Positions 52,982 through 63,043 of a DNA stretch of 64,000 nt are shown one piece after another; position 1 is the first letter of the stretch; each line of letters opens with the position of its first letter. Position numbers and translations under genes: made by a program. The notes below the pieces were generated by a model. The model ran no database searches and was not told the DNA's origin. It saw only the letters and a list, made by a program, of their open reading frames with translations. This stretch comes from Paraburkholderia adhaesiva (GTDB lineage Bacteria; Pseudomonadota; Gammaproteobacteria; Burkholderiales; Burkholderiaceae): NCBI RefSeq assembly GCF_021390575.1, contig NZ_JAJEJQ010000002.1, forward strand, positions 1,116,001-1,180,000, written 5' to 3'.

Positions 52982-53845
52982 TTATGCGCCCGCTGCGGGC
53001 GGCTCGACACCTTCTGAGGCCGGCGTCTGTGCGGGAGCCTCGGTGCCTTCAGGGATCGCTGCCTGAGCCGGAGCCCCGGCTTGCGGATGCTGAGGCTGCG
53101 CATCGGCGGCAGGCGCCTGCACCGCGTCCTGCGGCTTGGATTCGGGCTTGCCACCGCCCTTTTCCTGCTCCCGTGCTTCGGCCTTTGCCTTCTGGCGGGC
53201 CAATGCCGCGTTTGCCCGGCCAACATGCGACGGATCGATGCCCGGACCTGCCGACACGCTGCCGTCCAGTTCGTAGCGCGAACCGCCGGCCGCGACGCGC
53301 TCGTGGTAGCGCGGGTGGTTCACGTGCCGCTTGAGCACCGCCACGATCAGCGTGCGGTCAAAGTCGGGGTGACGCGCAACGAGGTCTTCTGCTACGCCAA
53401 TCTTGAGCGGCAGCCGGTCGCGAAATGCCGGATAGTGCTTCGCAAAAAGGTTCCAGACCGTGTTGAGCTGGCGGTTGCGCTCGATGCGCGCCTTTTCGGC
53501 ATCGCTAAGGTTCGCTGCGGGCTGCACCGGCGCCCGGGCGGGCCGCTGGCGCTGCTGCGCGGGGCGCTCGCCGGGCTTCTGCGGACGGGCCTGCTTCGGC
53601 TGCTGAGGCTTGCCGCCCTGCGGCCGGCCACCGGGCTGCTGCGGCCGCGGACGTGAGCGCGCGTCTTTCGCACGGGCGTCCTTATCCGTGGCGAGCGCGG
53701 GTTGCCCCTTGCGCGCGGGCTTGTCCTGTGGCGCCTGGTCCTGTTCTTCGGGTGTTTGCCCCGAGCCCTTCCCCATGCTCTTCTTGATTTCCAGAAGACC
53801 TTCCTTGAAGCTCAGGGTACGGCGTTGTTGCGATGCGGCTTTCAC
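52982..53845 (-). CDS. proQ: ProQ/FinO-family RNA chaperone
   Basis: 287 residues. The central ProQ/FinO domain spans about 120-215 (NTVWNLFAKHYPAFRDRLPL, KIGVAEDLVARHPDFD, VLKRHVNHPRYHERVAAGGS). It binds structured RNAs and 3' ends. The N-terminal 110 residues are a basic Pro/Gln/Arg arm and the C-terminal 70 an Ala/Pro/Gln/Glu tail, both longer than in E. coli ProQ. It is convergent with the kinase gene. Confidence 0.9.
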   Translation of the reverse strand: MKAASQQRRTLSFKEGLLEIKKSMGKGSGQTPEEQDQAPQDKPARKGQPALATDKDARAKDARSRPRPQQPGGRPQGGKPQQPKQARPQKPGERPAQQRQRPARAPVQPAANLSDAEKARIERNRQLNTVWNLFAKHYPAFRDRLPLKIGVAEDLVARHPDFDRTLIVAVLKRHVNHPRYHERVAAGGSRYELDGSVSAGPGIDPSHVGRANAALARQKAKAEAREQEKGGGKPESKPQDAVQAPAADAQPQHPQAGAPAQAAIPEGTEAPAQTPASEGVEPPAAGA

Positions 53846-54034
53846 GTCCAGCTCTCTTCCTTATGGGTTCGGCCGCTATGATACCGAATCGCGAGCCGTA
53901 TTTCCGGCACGGCACATCAAGAGCCGTTCGATCACGGAATATCGCCCCTTCTTCGGCTCGTGTTCTCGAGCAATCACACAACCTGCGTGCGACCACCGCT
54001 TGACGCGCGCCGCCTTCACTCTTGATCGATTGAC

Positions 54035-54808
54035 ATGACTTTAACCACGCCCTCCAGCGCCTCCATTTGTGCCATCGTCACAGGACATACACGCGGTCTC
54101 GGCGCGGCGCTCGCGGAAGGACTGCTTGCGCGCGGCATTCGCGTCCTTGGCCTCGGACGCGGTGATCATCCGTCGCTCGCCGGGCTTCACGCAACAGCAT
54201 TCGAGCAGACCGTGCTCGATCTCGCCGATACCTTGAGCATCGAGCAGTGGCTCGCCACAGGCGCATTGCGCACCTTTATCGGCGACGCAGACTGTGTACT
54301 CCTCTTCAACAACGCGGGCACGGTCGAGCCGATCGCTCCGTGTGGCGCGCAGGACGCGGACGTGATCGCTCGCGCCATCGCCCTGAACGTCGCTGCTCCG
54401 CTAATGCTTGCGAACGCGATTGCTGCGCCCGACACGGCGAAGGCACAGACCTCCCGCCGCATCGTGCATCTATCGAGCGGCGCCGCGCGAAACGCTTACG
54501 CTGGCTGGAGCGTCTACTGCGCGACGAAAGCGGCGCTGGACCATCATGCGCGCGCAGTGGCGCTCGATGCGCCGCGTGGCGTGCGTATCTGCAGCGTGGC
54601 GCCTGGCGTCGTCGATACGGGCATGCAGGCCACGATCCGCTCAACGAGCGTTGAACGGTTTCCATTGCGCGAGCGATTCGATCAACTCAAACAGGACGGC
54701 GAACTAACCACGCCGGAAGCAGCAGCGCAGCAGTTGATCGAGTACGCGCTGAGCGATGAATTCGGATCGACGTCAACCGCCGATGTTCGCGAACTTGTGA
54801 AGCCCTGA
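54035..54808 (+). CDS. Short-chain dehydrogenase/reductase
   Basis: 257 residues. TGHTRGLG cofactor motif, NNAGTVEP, Ser in HLSSGAA, YCATK catalytic pair. Resembles YueD/sepiapterin-reductase-like SDRs of unknown substrate. It is divergent from proQ. Confidence 0.85.
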   Translation: MTLTTPSSASICAIVTGHTRGLGAALAEGLLARGIRVLGLGRGDHPSLAGLHATAFEQTVLDLADTLSIEQWLATGALRTFIGDADCVLLFNNAGTVEPIAPCGAQDADVIARAIALNVAAPLMLANAIAAPDTAKAQTSRRIVHLSSGAARNAYAGWSVYCATKAALDHHARAVALDAPRGVRICSVAPGVVDTGMQATIRSTSVERFPLRERFDQLKQDGELTTPEAAAQQLIEYALSDEFGSTSTADVRELVKP

Positions 54809-54814
54809 CTGCGT

Positions 54815-54942
54815 TCCCGCAAACCCTCACCTTTGTGCGCTTTCTGAACTGCTGACACAGGACTTCAACTCGTTGTTTGAACGGCGTTTTACGCTGACCA
54901 GTCCCACACGCTGCAAACTCGCTCCCGCAAACACTCACCTTT
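54815..54942. repeat. 20-bp direct repeat pair
   Basis: TCCCGCAAAC-C-CTCACCTTT at 54815-54834 recurs at 54923-54942 with one difference (A for C). The pair lies between the SDR stop and the OpgC-like gene. The origin is unknown. Confidence 0.5.
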
Positions 54943-54965
54943 TTATTCCGCTTGCGCCGATCGGA

Positions 54966-56054
54966 TCAGGTTAGCGCGATGTTCGGACGGACAGCCTTCA
55001 GGCGGCGTGCGCCTCCGGCGAGTGTGAGCAGCGCGCCGATAGCGAGCAGATCTCCGGCGAGCCGTGCCGGGAAGAACGTCGTGACGTGGGTGGCGCGAAG
55101 CAGCGTATCGACGACGTTCGACGCGACCGCACCGCCCACAAAGCAGACGAGCGCCTGCTGCCCAATGTTGACCACGCCTGGCAACCACTGCGCCAGCCGG
55201 TGTATCCAGCCGAGGCGCACAGCCTGTGCTGCCAGCCACGCTATCGCGCCGAAGCTTACAATGCGCAGGCTCGCAAGATTCTGCTTCATGTAACCGGGCT
55301 GCGGATCGAGATCGGCGAAAACACGAAGGTATGCAAAGGTCAGCACCAGCGCGGCCGCGAGTAGCGTGATCGAGCGCCCGAGTGCGGATAACTGGAATCT
55401 GTGCGATACCGGGTACAGCCGGCACAGCAAACCGACGATGAACATGGCCTGCCAGGCGAACGGATTAAACGGCCAGATCGCGCCCGGCGCCGCGGGCAGA
55501 TAGCCGACCAGCCAGCTTGAGGCAAACCAGATGCTGAAGCTGCCCACCAGCACGATATCGGGTCTGCTTGACGCAAGAGGTATGACGAGCGGCAGCGAAA
55601 GTACCAGCGCAACGTACATCGGCAGTACGCCGGCAAGATAGGGCTGATCGCGAAACAGTGCGACGTTGGTGAGCATCGTGAACGGATGCGCCGCAAAACG
55701 CAGGAACCCCGACAAGCCGACGAGCGGAGAATCCACGCGAAGCATCACCGCTGCAGCACCGGAAAGCAGCATCAGTGCTGCCGTGCAAAGATAAGCCGCA
55801 TAGATCTCCCAGCCGCGCCGCAGGAATCGCTGGTTCGCCGCGTGGACGCCTTTGCGCCCCGCAGTCGCCAGCCAGCTCGCTGCCGACACATATCCGCTTA
55901 CGAACACGAATACCTCGGCGGAATCGCAAAACGCGAAGTTATGCAACATCGTGTGCGATAGCACGCTGGCCGGAATGTGATCGACCGCAATCGCGATTAA
56001 CGCAAACCCGCGGAAAAAGTCAATTTCGATCGAGCGCTTCGCAGTCTGACTCAT
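54966..56054 (-). CDS. opgC: OpgC-family integral membrane protein
   Basis: 362 residues from the ATG at 56054 (GGGAG 9 bases upstream); a start at 56063 is also possible. About ten membrane helices. IEIDFFRGFALIAIAVDHIP and the pattern FCDSAEVFVFVSGYV match OpgC, the osmoregulated periplasmic glucan succinyltransferase-like family. No other glucan gene is near, so the substrate is uncertain. Confidence 0.82.
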   Translation of the reverse strand: MSQTAKRSIEIDFFRGFALIAIAVDHIPASVLSHTMLHNFAFCDSAEVFVFVSGYVSAASWLATAGRKGVHAANQRFLRRGWEIYAAYLCTAALMLLSGAAAVMLRVDSPLVGLSGFLRFAAHPFTMLTNVALFRDQPYLAGVLPMYVALVLSLPLVIPLASSRPDIVLVGSFSIWFASSWLVGYLPAAPGAIWPFNPFAWQAMFIVGLLCRLYPVSHRFQLSALGRSITLLAAALVLTFAYLRVFADLDPQPGYMKQNLASLRIVSFGAIAWLAAQAVRLGWIHRLAQWLPGVVNIGQQALVCFVGGAVASNVVDTLLRATHVTTFFPARLAGDLLAIGALLTLAGGARRLKAVRPNIALT

Positions 56055-56934
56055 CAATGACATCTCCCGGGTGGGCTGAAGATTACGATTGAAGAAGCCG
56101 CAGGTCGCCGATTTGATCAAGCATGCAGCGAGTGGAAAACAATATTTAAGGATTACTGAAAATATTCCTGATTCCTTCTCCACGTAAACGTCAGACTTTC
56201 CAGCCATTAGCCATCGAAAGGCGGCTGTAATTGCCACAGATACGAGTGAAGTCTAAGCGACTTTAATGCCAGGCATGCGCCAACGGGCCCGTCGTAACGA
56301 GCGGTAGCACTTATAAAGTACGTTCCGTCCCTTCGATTCACGCAATTCATTACGCGAGCGCAGTCAGTACGGACACACCCGCGCTCACACACGCTGGTGC
56401 GTCCGTCCGACGTGCTTCAAAACGGGGGCAAATTCGGTGCGCGATCCGCACAATGAAGACACTTACGCGCGCTCATGGTGCCGTGCCGCTGCCCACAATC
56501 GGCTATGTGCGGCAAGGCATCCGTAAGCCGGACGCATACAGATTCGTGTGGACATACCTGGTTGACGTATCGCCGCTGCGTGGGTTCCCCTGGCATCGGC
56601 AGCTCGCTGCCCCGATCGGGAAATGAAAGGTGTCAAAAACCACCCTGAGACGGCGCCGGAGAGATGAAGGCAAGCAATGCATGGTCCGCCGCGTGGTTAC
56701 GCAGCAGCAGACGATAGGCGGGTGTTGAGGACGCTCAGTATGCGCGAGGTTTCCAAATGCGTCCTTTGGAGTAGCGCCAATTGCGCTTTGCGCTCTCCGG
56801 CAGAATGCTTATTCATTTCATCCTGCCGGCGCAGACGGCCGCGCAAAATACCTGCGGCGTGATGCTCAGATCGACCGATACTCCGGTAGCCGGGTAAAGC
56901 CCAGCCGCAGTTCGCGAATCTGGCACTTCAAGCG
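56055..56934. other. 880-base region without a convincing gene
   Basis: Short open frames exist on both strands, but none has a ribosome site, codon bias or recognisable text. The stretch 56140-56180 is AT-rich and probably holds the opgC promoter. Nothing else is seen. Confidence 0.45.
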
Positions 56935-57897
56935 TTAATTGAAGGGGAACAACAACTTGCCCGACACGCTCGTGTAGCGATAGCCATCACCACCACCCGA
57001 GAAACCGCCAGTGTGGTTGTTCGTCGTTTCCACGGCGACCTGCCACTGCACTTTCTGGCTACGGTGATTTTGCAGGCCGATGCGCGCGCCCCAGATATTG
57101 TTTCCACCGCTGTCCGTATTCTGATGTCCAAGATCGCCGCTAACGAAGAACACGACCTTGTTACTGAGTGCGGTTCGCCACGAAAGTCCGCCTGAGTACT
57201 CGTTCAACCATTGCGGCGAATAGTAGTTGCCTTGATCCGGATTGCTATCGTAATAGGTGCGCGTTTTGATATAGGCGCTCACACCGCTGTTTGGCAGCAG
57301 ATCGTAGCTCCACCGGGTGCGCAGCATCGAACGCGTATTGTTGTCCGAGAACCACATTGCACCCGCTACCGCCCCAACCGTAAAGCGCGGTGTGAACTGA
57401 TGGTCGAGCACGAGCATAAGGCTGTTGTACGTCAGGCCTTTTTCGATGCCGGCGACCGAGTCGACCACATCGCGCTCGGCACTCACTCCGAGCGACGTGT
57501 TTTGAGTGACGCGATGCATGTAGTCAAGCGCGCCAATAGCCGTCGTGTGCCCATCGGTGTCGTTGACACCGAGACGCGCGTCCACGGTCTGTGCCACGTC
57601 GTGCAAGTGGTACTGGCCGAACAAGCCGCGACCGTAGGCACCGGACCAATTCGGCGCGTCATAGTATGCGAAGGACGCGCCGAGCCCCCATCCGTTCGAG
57701 AAAAGGTAGCCGGCGTTCGTGCGGCTCTCTCGAAAGTGGTCGCTGTCATCGCTGAACAAGGTGTCACCGGTAAACGCGCCGTATCTGCCAGGACCGTCGA
57801 CGGATTGAGCGTGAGCGAGCGAGGCAATCGTCAGTGCGCCGGCCACGCTCAGCGCGTGCCAGAGTACCCGCGCATTGCGGGTGCGACTTACGTACAT
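56935..57897 (-). CDS. Outer-membrane beta-barrel protein
   Basis: 320 residues. Signal peptide (SVAGALTIASLAHA, cleaved after AHA), then alternating beta-strand pattern with aromatic ends (YGAFTGDTLFSD, WGLGASFAYYDAPN, YSGGLSWRTAL), ending in FPFN. AAGGA lies 7 bases before the ATG. Downstream of, and probably co-transcribed with, a processive glycosyltransferase, so it may form the export channel for the polymer. It is shorter than PgaA and lacks TPR repeats. Confidence 0.7.
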   Translation of the reverse strand: MYVSRTRNARVLWHALSVAGALTIASLAHAQSVDGPGRYGAFTGDTLFSDDSDHFRESRTNAGYLFSNGWGLGASFAYYDAPNWSGAYGRGLFGQYHLHDVAQTVDARLGVNDTDGHTTAIGALDYMHRVTQNTSLGVSAERDVVDSVAGIEKGLTYNSLMLVLDHQFTPRFTVGAVAGAMWFSDNNTRSMLRTRWSYDLLPNSGVSAYIKTRTYYDSNPDQGNYYSPQWLNEYSGGLSWRTALSNKVVFFVSGDLGHQNTDSGGNNIWGARIGLQNHRSQKVQWQVAVETTNNHTGGFSGGGDGYRYTSVSGKLLFPFN

Positions 57898-57915
57898 GAA
57901 TTATCCTTTTAAGCG

Positions 57916-59307
57916 TTACTTGGTGCCCCAGCGCTTGCCACGCGTGACAAATTCCTGGAAGTAGCCCACCACGCAGGCAGGCTGCAGGACGAGCCCGTAA
58001 AACAGGCTGTAGAAGAGAAAACCGAAGGGGTTGCGGCGTACCCTCAGCCCCTGCTCGGTAAACATACGGGACTGGATCCGGAACATGATGCCGTTGATCA
58101 ATATCGCCATTGGCAATACCAGCAAGGTCATCGGTCCGGCGATCCAGTAAATGCCAAAGAGCGCCAATACGAGTCCCGGTACGAAAGCGAGCGTATAGAC
58201 CAGGTCCATATAAGGAAACAGCAAATTCCACCAGATAAACAACGTGATCATGCGTGCCTGGAACAGCAGGTGCCAGTGGGCCTTGAACGCTTCCATCAGC
58301 CCGCGTGACCAGCGTTGACGTTGACGGATGAACTGACTCCACGTCTCGGGTGCATTGGTGAACAGGCAGGCGTTTTCGGCATAGCCAACGCGATACCCCG
58401 CCCTCAGAATGGCCCACGTGAGCACAATGTCCTCGCCCACAGCGGTCGGCCAGCCGCCAACGTCGCGCAGTACCGACGTGTCGTACGCCGAAAACGCGCC
58501 CTGTGCGACCAGCGTGCCTTGATACAGACTCTGCAGACGCTTCACGGCGGCAATGCCGTGGAAGTAATCCCACTCCTGGATGCGCGTGACGAGGTTCTTT
58601 CGCGAATTTCGCACGAGCACGGCTCCCGCCACAGCTCTCGTGTTCGCGGGATCACTGAGGTACCGGCTCACGAGATTTCTCAGCGCGTTGCGATACAGAT
58701 ATGAATCGCCGTCAACGGTCACGGTGATGTCGTGACGCACATGCTTCAGACCTTCGTTAAGCGCACGTGCCTTGCCCCCGTTGCGAGGCATGTGGATGAC
58801 TTCCAGCCAGGGATAATTCAACCGGTCCAACTCGGCCGCCGTGCCATCGGACGAGCCATCATTGATTACGATGACTTGCAGTGGACCTGAATATGCCTGC
58901 TTCTCGATGCTCTCGATAGTTTGTGCAATGCTGGCTTCCTCGTTGTACGCGGCCACGAGGATGCTGATTCCGGGGAGTTCGTCCATGTTCTCGCGGAATG
59001 ACGGTCGGCGGTCCAGCAGCAGACTCGTCATCAGGAAGGCATTCATGCTGCCCGGCAGAATTGCAATGCCGAACAGGATCAGATATGCCCATACAGCCCC
59101 CAGCTCAGAGGTCATGTCGGCGAGCCAACGCTGTGCCAGATAAAACGAGAGAACGGACCAGACCACGGCCAGTACGAATGCCACCGTGAACTTGAGTTTG
59201 ACGGGCAAGTACACGCGCGGTTTGCTGCCACCGGACGATGTGGACTGAGCGTCGTTGACGGCCGGCCCTCCCCCAGATGAACCGTCTAGATTGCTATGAG
59301 TTGTCAT
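57916..59307 (-). CDS. Processive family-2 glycosyltransferase (PgaC/BcsA-like)
   Basis: 463 residues from the ATG at 59307; a GTG 30 bases upstream would extend it. Two N-terminal and several C-terminal membrane helices frame a GT-A domain with VINDGSSDGT, TVDGDSYL, AVGEDIVLTW and QRQRWSRG (QxxRW). This set is typical of synthases of beta-linked polysaccharides such as PNAG, cellulose or hyaluronan. The product is unknown. No PgaB/BcsB gene is present. Confidence 0.88.
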   Translation of the reverse strand: MTTHSNLDGSSGGGPAVNDAQSTSSGGSKPRVYLPVKLKFTVAFVLAVVWSVLSFYLAQRWLADMTSELGAVWAYLILFGIAILPGSMNAFLMTSLLLDRRPSFRENMDELPGISILVAAYNEEASIAQTIESIEKQAYSGPLQVIVINDGSSDGTAAELDRLNYPWLEVIHMPRNGGKARALNEGLKHVRHDITVTVDGDSYLYRNALRNLVSRYLSDPANTRAVAGAVLVRNSRKNLVTRIQEWDYFHGIAAVKRLQSLYQGTLVAQGAFSAYDTSVLRDVGGWPTAVGEDIVLTWAILRAGYRVGYAENACLFTNAPETWSQFIRQRQRWSRGLMEAFKAHWHLLFQARMITLFIWWNLLFPYMDLVYTLAFVPGLVLALFGIYWIAGPMTLLVLPMAILINGIMFRIQSRMFTEQGLRVRRNPFGFLFYSLFYGLVLQPACVVGYFQEFVTRGKRWGTK

Positions 59308-60782
59308 GTGCAAAGGATCAGAGTTTCCGAATGCCACGTTGATGAGCGATTTTCAAGGTCTTGACGCGATCGCCTGCACCATCATCTTCCGGGCAGACGC
59401 GCAATCGCTCTGCTTCTGTGTTGTCCGCGAAGACTCAACCACGAATGGGCCTGTACCAGCCGGCAACTTAATCAATAAGGCCAGCCCGGAACACAGAAGA
59501 AAGTGCGCAATCAGTTAATTGACAACCGCAATTGGTCCAGCAGTTGTCGACGATATCGCGGCGAATTTAGGGCTGCGCACGCGATCTCTCACACGTTGAC
59601 GCCGGCATTCGAGCAAATACTTGCCCGGCCCGCTCATGGCAGGTCACTTTTCCGTGCGTCTTCGCTTTGGGTGCTATTGCAGCGTGGGTGGCAGCATCAC
59701 TTGATATTCCCCGGATTGATTTTTTGTGTTGGTTTTTTTTGAAAATCGTATTGGTGATTCTGCATCACCAATGCACTGCCTTTATTGATTTTACCGGCGC
59801 TGATCGATCAACGAGAAGGCGCAGGTATCCTGCTTATAGGGCTACGGTCGCGAGGATCATAACAAACTTTTTCTTCGCACGCATCAACTACCGGGTAGAA
59901 ATTAAACATCTTTTCCCGGTGTTACCCCAACATTTCTCTTGATTCACGTCCATGCCGCGCTCTTGCGGCAGGCCCAACGCATGAGGGGCACCAACGTTCC
60001 GGTTTATTTAGCAAGTAGCCGAGGGCAGGTTCGCTGTGCGCAAACGTTTTAATGGCAGATTTATTCTCCGACGGATCCGGCAAATGAAATTCGCGATATT
60101 TTTCAATTGTTCAATCCCTATATATCTGACAACCCGGAGGCGTATGGAAGCATCGCCTCAAGTTGGCTGAAATTTTCCGTGGCTTGAGTTGGGAAACTCT
60201 CTTCTTTCGCGGGATTTCGTATTATGCGAGTATTTAAAATGCATTGCCGCGAGCGTTGACGGCCTCCGATCAAATACGGACGCAACTCGCTCCATTGAAC
60301 AAGGGGCCCTTTCGGCAATTGGCGCACCGCAAGATAATTGCGTTGCAGCGATTGTGCCTTGCGGTCTGTTGCGGGATCCACGTATGCCTGACCTCGCGGA
60401 CGCGCGTTGCGACGTTTTGCCTCTCAAGCTTCCGTCGCACCCTGCCGATCAGGAAAGGATCGAATAGCGTGGTTTTAGCTGCTGGTGGCGCATGGAGACG
60501 CCTGTAATCGCCCCAGTCTTCCCGCGCACGCATTCGTACCGCTTCGAGTGAAAAATTAATGCCCACGAACCGTCACCCCACTCCCATCGCACATCTATTC
60601 GCACGCTCAATGCCGACGTGTACCTCCGGGATTCCTGCACGCGAAGTCGCTCATCGGATCCTTGCCGAACGCACTGGATCGACCGTCGTGACGGCCGCAA
60701 CCCAACCGGTCGGCCCCGCTATTCACACCCGCTCGCTCAAAGCGGACGCGCGTACCTGATTCGAAGAGGCAGAGACGAATAC
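59308..60782. other. 1.5-kb region without a convincing gene
   Basis: All frames here are short or have implausible composition. AT-rich at 59700-59780 and 59860-60240. One hairpin has a 9-bp perfect stem (ATTGGTGAT at 59750-59758 with 59764-59772). It must hold the glycosyltransferase promoter and that of the PAS-GGDEF-EAL gene. A small RNA cannot be excluded. Confidence 0.45.
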
Positions 60783-62546
60783 GTGAGCGAACTGCAATAT
60801 ATTCAGCGTGAGCACGACGAAGCACCCTATGACACGAGTCTGAGTTCGCACCTGGCGGACCGGGTGTTCGAGTCGGTTGTCGAAGGCATCATGGTGACCG
60901 ACTGCCGCGGGAAGATCGAGCGTGTGAACGAGGCGTTCACACGCCTCACGGGGTATACCAAAGCGGAAGTGCTCGGCCGCGACCCCAGCCTCCTGAATTC
61001 CGGCCGTCAGGACCCCGTTTTTTACAAGAACATGTGGCGCGCGCTGATGACCTCGGGCCACTGGCAGGGGGAAATCTGGAATCGACGGAAGAACGGCGAG
61101 CTATACCTTGAATATCTGACGATCACGAGCGTGCTGGACAAGAATGGCGTCGTCGCCAATTACGCCGGGATCTTCTCCGATATCACCCACCGTCGTCAGA
61201 CGGAAGAGCGGCTTCGCTATCTCGCGACCCACGACGTGTTAACGGACCTCGCCAACCGCGTGTTGTTCGAGGAACGTCTGGAGCGTGCCATCATTCATGC
61301 CCAGCGGACTAGTGGCAGGTTTGCTGTTGCATACCTTGATCTCGACGGTTTGAAGCTCGTCAACGAAACGTTCGGCTATCAAACGGGCGATGACGTGTTG
61401 AAGGAGGTCGCCCAGCGCCTTCGGCAAGCCATCGGTCAGGGAAGTACGATCGCACGCCTCGGTGGTGACGAATTCGGGGTGATTCTGGAAGAATTCAACA
61501 GCCCTCGCGATGTCGGACAAGCAACGCGAACGATGCTCGATGCTGTCAATCGCCCGATTCATATCGATGGGCACGAAATATTCATCACATCATGTCTCGG
61601 CATCAGCATGTGGCCGGACGACGGCGCGCAGGCCGCCGAATTGATGATATGCGCCGATCAGGCAATGTCCGGTGCCAAAAGCCGCGGACGCGGGGTGTTC
61701 CAGTTCTTCGAGCGCAACATGACGTCAGCGGCCATGGCGCAACTGGAAACGTTAGGCGAGTTGCATCGGGCGCTTGAAAAAAACGAATTCTGCCTTTTCT
61801 ATCAGCCACAATATGCACTTGCAGGCAGACGCATGGTTGGAGTCGAGGCCCTGTTGCGCTGGCGTCATCCGCAGCGCGGGCTCGTGCCTCCCGGCGAATT
61901 CATTTCCATCATCGAACAATCTGCGCTCGTCATTCCGCTCGGACGCTGGGTATTGCGCGAGGCGTGCCGGCAGGCGCGCTGCTGGCTTGATGCCGGCCTT
62001 GAATTCGGGCGAGTCGCAGTGAATGTATCGGCGCGGCAATTTCTCGACGAAGGCTTCCTGACGGACTTGATCGCGACGCTCGATGAGACCGGGTTACCGC
62101 CGGAACGGTTGCAGCTCGAGCTCCTCGAAAGCATGGCGATGAACACGCGCAAGGAAATCGGCGCGCTATTGCACGAGCTTGTTACACGACGCGTGAGCCT
62201 CGCCATCGACGATTTCGGTACCGGCTATTCGTCACTGGCCTACCTCAAGGATTTACCTGTCGACACGCTGAAGATAGACCGTTCGTTCCTCGCCGGCAGC
62301 GACGCGCAAAATCCGGACCGGGCAATCATTCGCGCGGTCGTGGCGATGGGACGTGCACTCAATCTCGATGTGGTGATGGAAGGTGTGGAGACGGAGGAAC
62401 AACTCGCATTCCTGCAAGAGGCAGGGTGCAATCAGGTGCAGGGATACCTGCTGGCGAAGCCACAGCCGGCGGAACAAGTCACTGCATGCATGTCGCGCGT
62501 GAGCGTCCCGCCAGGCGATATCCCCGAGGCACCCAGCCTCGCTTAG
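60783..62546 (+). CDS. PAS-GGDEF-EAL c-di-GMP signalling protein, GTG start
   Basis: 587 residues from a GTG at 60783, the point where protein-like text begins (SELQYIQREHDEAPYD). PAS domain about 20-140 with a PAC end (YAGIFSDITHRR), GGDEF domain about 150-310 and EAL domain about 325-570. RLGGDEF is intact, but the usual N-D of the Mg/GTP region reads LVNETFGYQTGDD and no RxxD inhibitory site precedes it. The EAL side has all key text: GVEALLRW, DDFGTGYSSL, LKIDRSF, EGVET. Net phosphodiesterase activity is likely. Confidence 0.9.
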   Translation: MSELQYIQREHDEAPYDTSLSSHLADRVFESVVEGIMVTDCRGKIERVNEAFTRLTGYTKAEVLGRDPSLLNSGRQDPVFYKNMWRALMTSGHWQGEIWNRRKNGELYLEYLTITSVLDKNGVVANYAGIFSDITHRRQTEERLRYLATHDVLTDLANRVLFEERLERAIIHAQRTSGRFAVAYLDLDGLKLVNETFGYQTGDDVLKEVAQRLRQAIGQGSTIARLGGDEFGVILEEFNSPRDVGQATRTMLDAVNRPIHIDGHEIFITSCLGISMWPDDGAQAAELMICADQAMSGAKSRGRGVFQFFERNMTSAAMAQLETLGELHRALEKNEFCLFYQPQYALAGRRMVGVEALLRWRHPQRGLVPPGEFISIIEQSALVIPLGRWVLREACRQARCWLDAGLEFGRVAVNVSARQFLDEGFLTDLIATLDETGLPPERLQLELLESMAMNTRKEIGALLHELVTRRVSLAIDDFGTGYSSLAYLKDLPVDTLKIDRSFLAGSDAQNPDRAIIRAVVAMGRALNLDVVMEGVETEEQLAFLQEAGCNQVQGYLLAKPQPAEQVTACMSRVSVPPGDIPEAPSLA

Positions 62547-63043
62547 CCAGGTAATATCATGTAAGCGCCTTCGTAATATATCGTACACGAGCGTTGAATT
62601 AGCACATTGCAGATATATAAACGAATATTCATATTTGAATTGTTGATGTGTAAACGCCCTATTTTCACTGTTGAAATTTCGCTTACACGTTTTTGATGCG
62701 TATCAACGCATATAAAAGCCAAACGTTTGACGTCAGGCCATATCCGCACGCCCCTCGATTTTCATAGTTAAATACAGACACTGCACACACAGAAATGGAT
62801 ATCGCGCGTTGCGGTGGCCGCGAATTCCTGCAATGCCAGTGCTGTCCATATAATTTTCATTACGAAAATTACGTTTTAAAAGAAGTGCCTGAATTCGCGA
62901 CGTGAACGCCGTGGCCCGACTGCAACCTCAGGGTTGAATCGATTGACGGTGACAGGTGGAATATCTTTGAATGGTCGACCGGAATACGGAACGCCTGAAT
63001 AAAGTAAATCCCGGCCGCGACATTCTTGATGCAAAGGAATATC
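62547..63043. other. Intergenic, AT-rich, no gene seen
   Basis: About 500 bases. The part 62560-62700 is strongly AT-rich with repeated ATATA words and probably includes a promoter. I see no riboswitch fold that I recognise. Confidence 0.45.
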
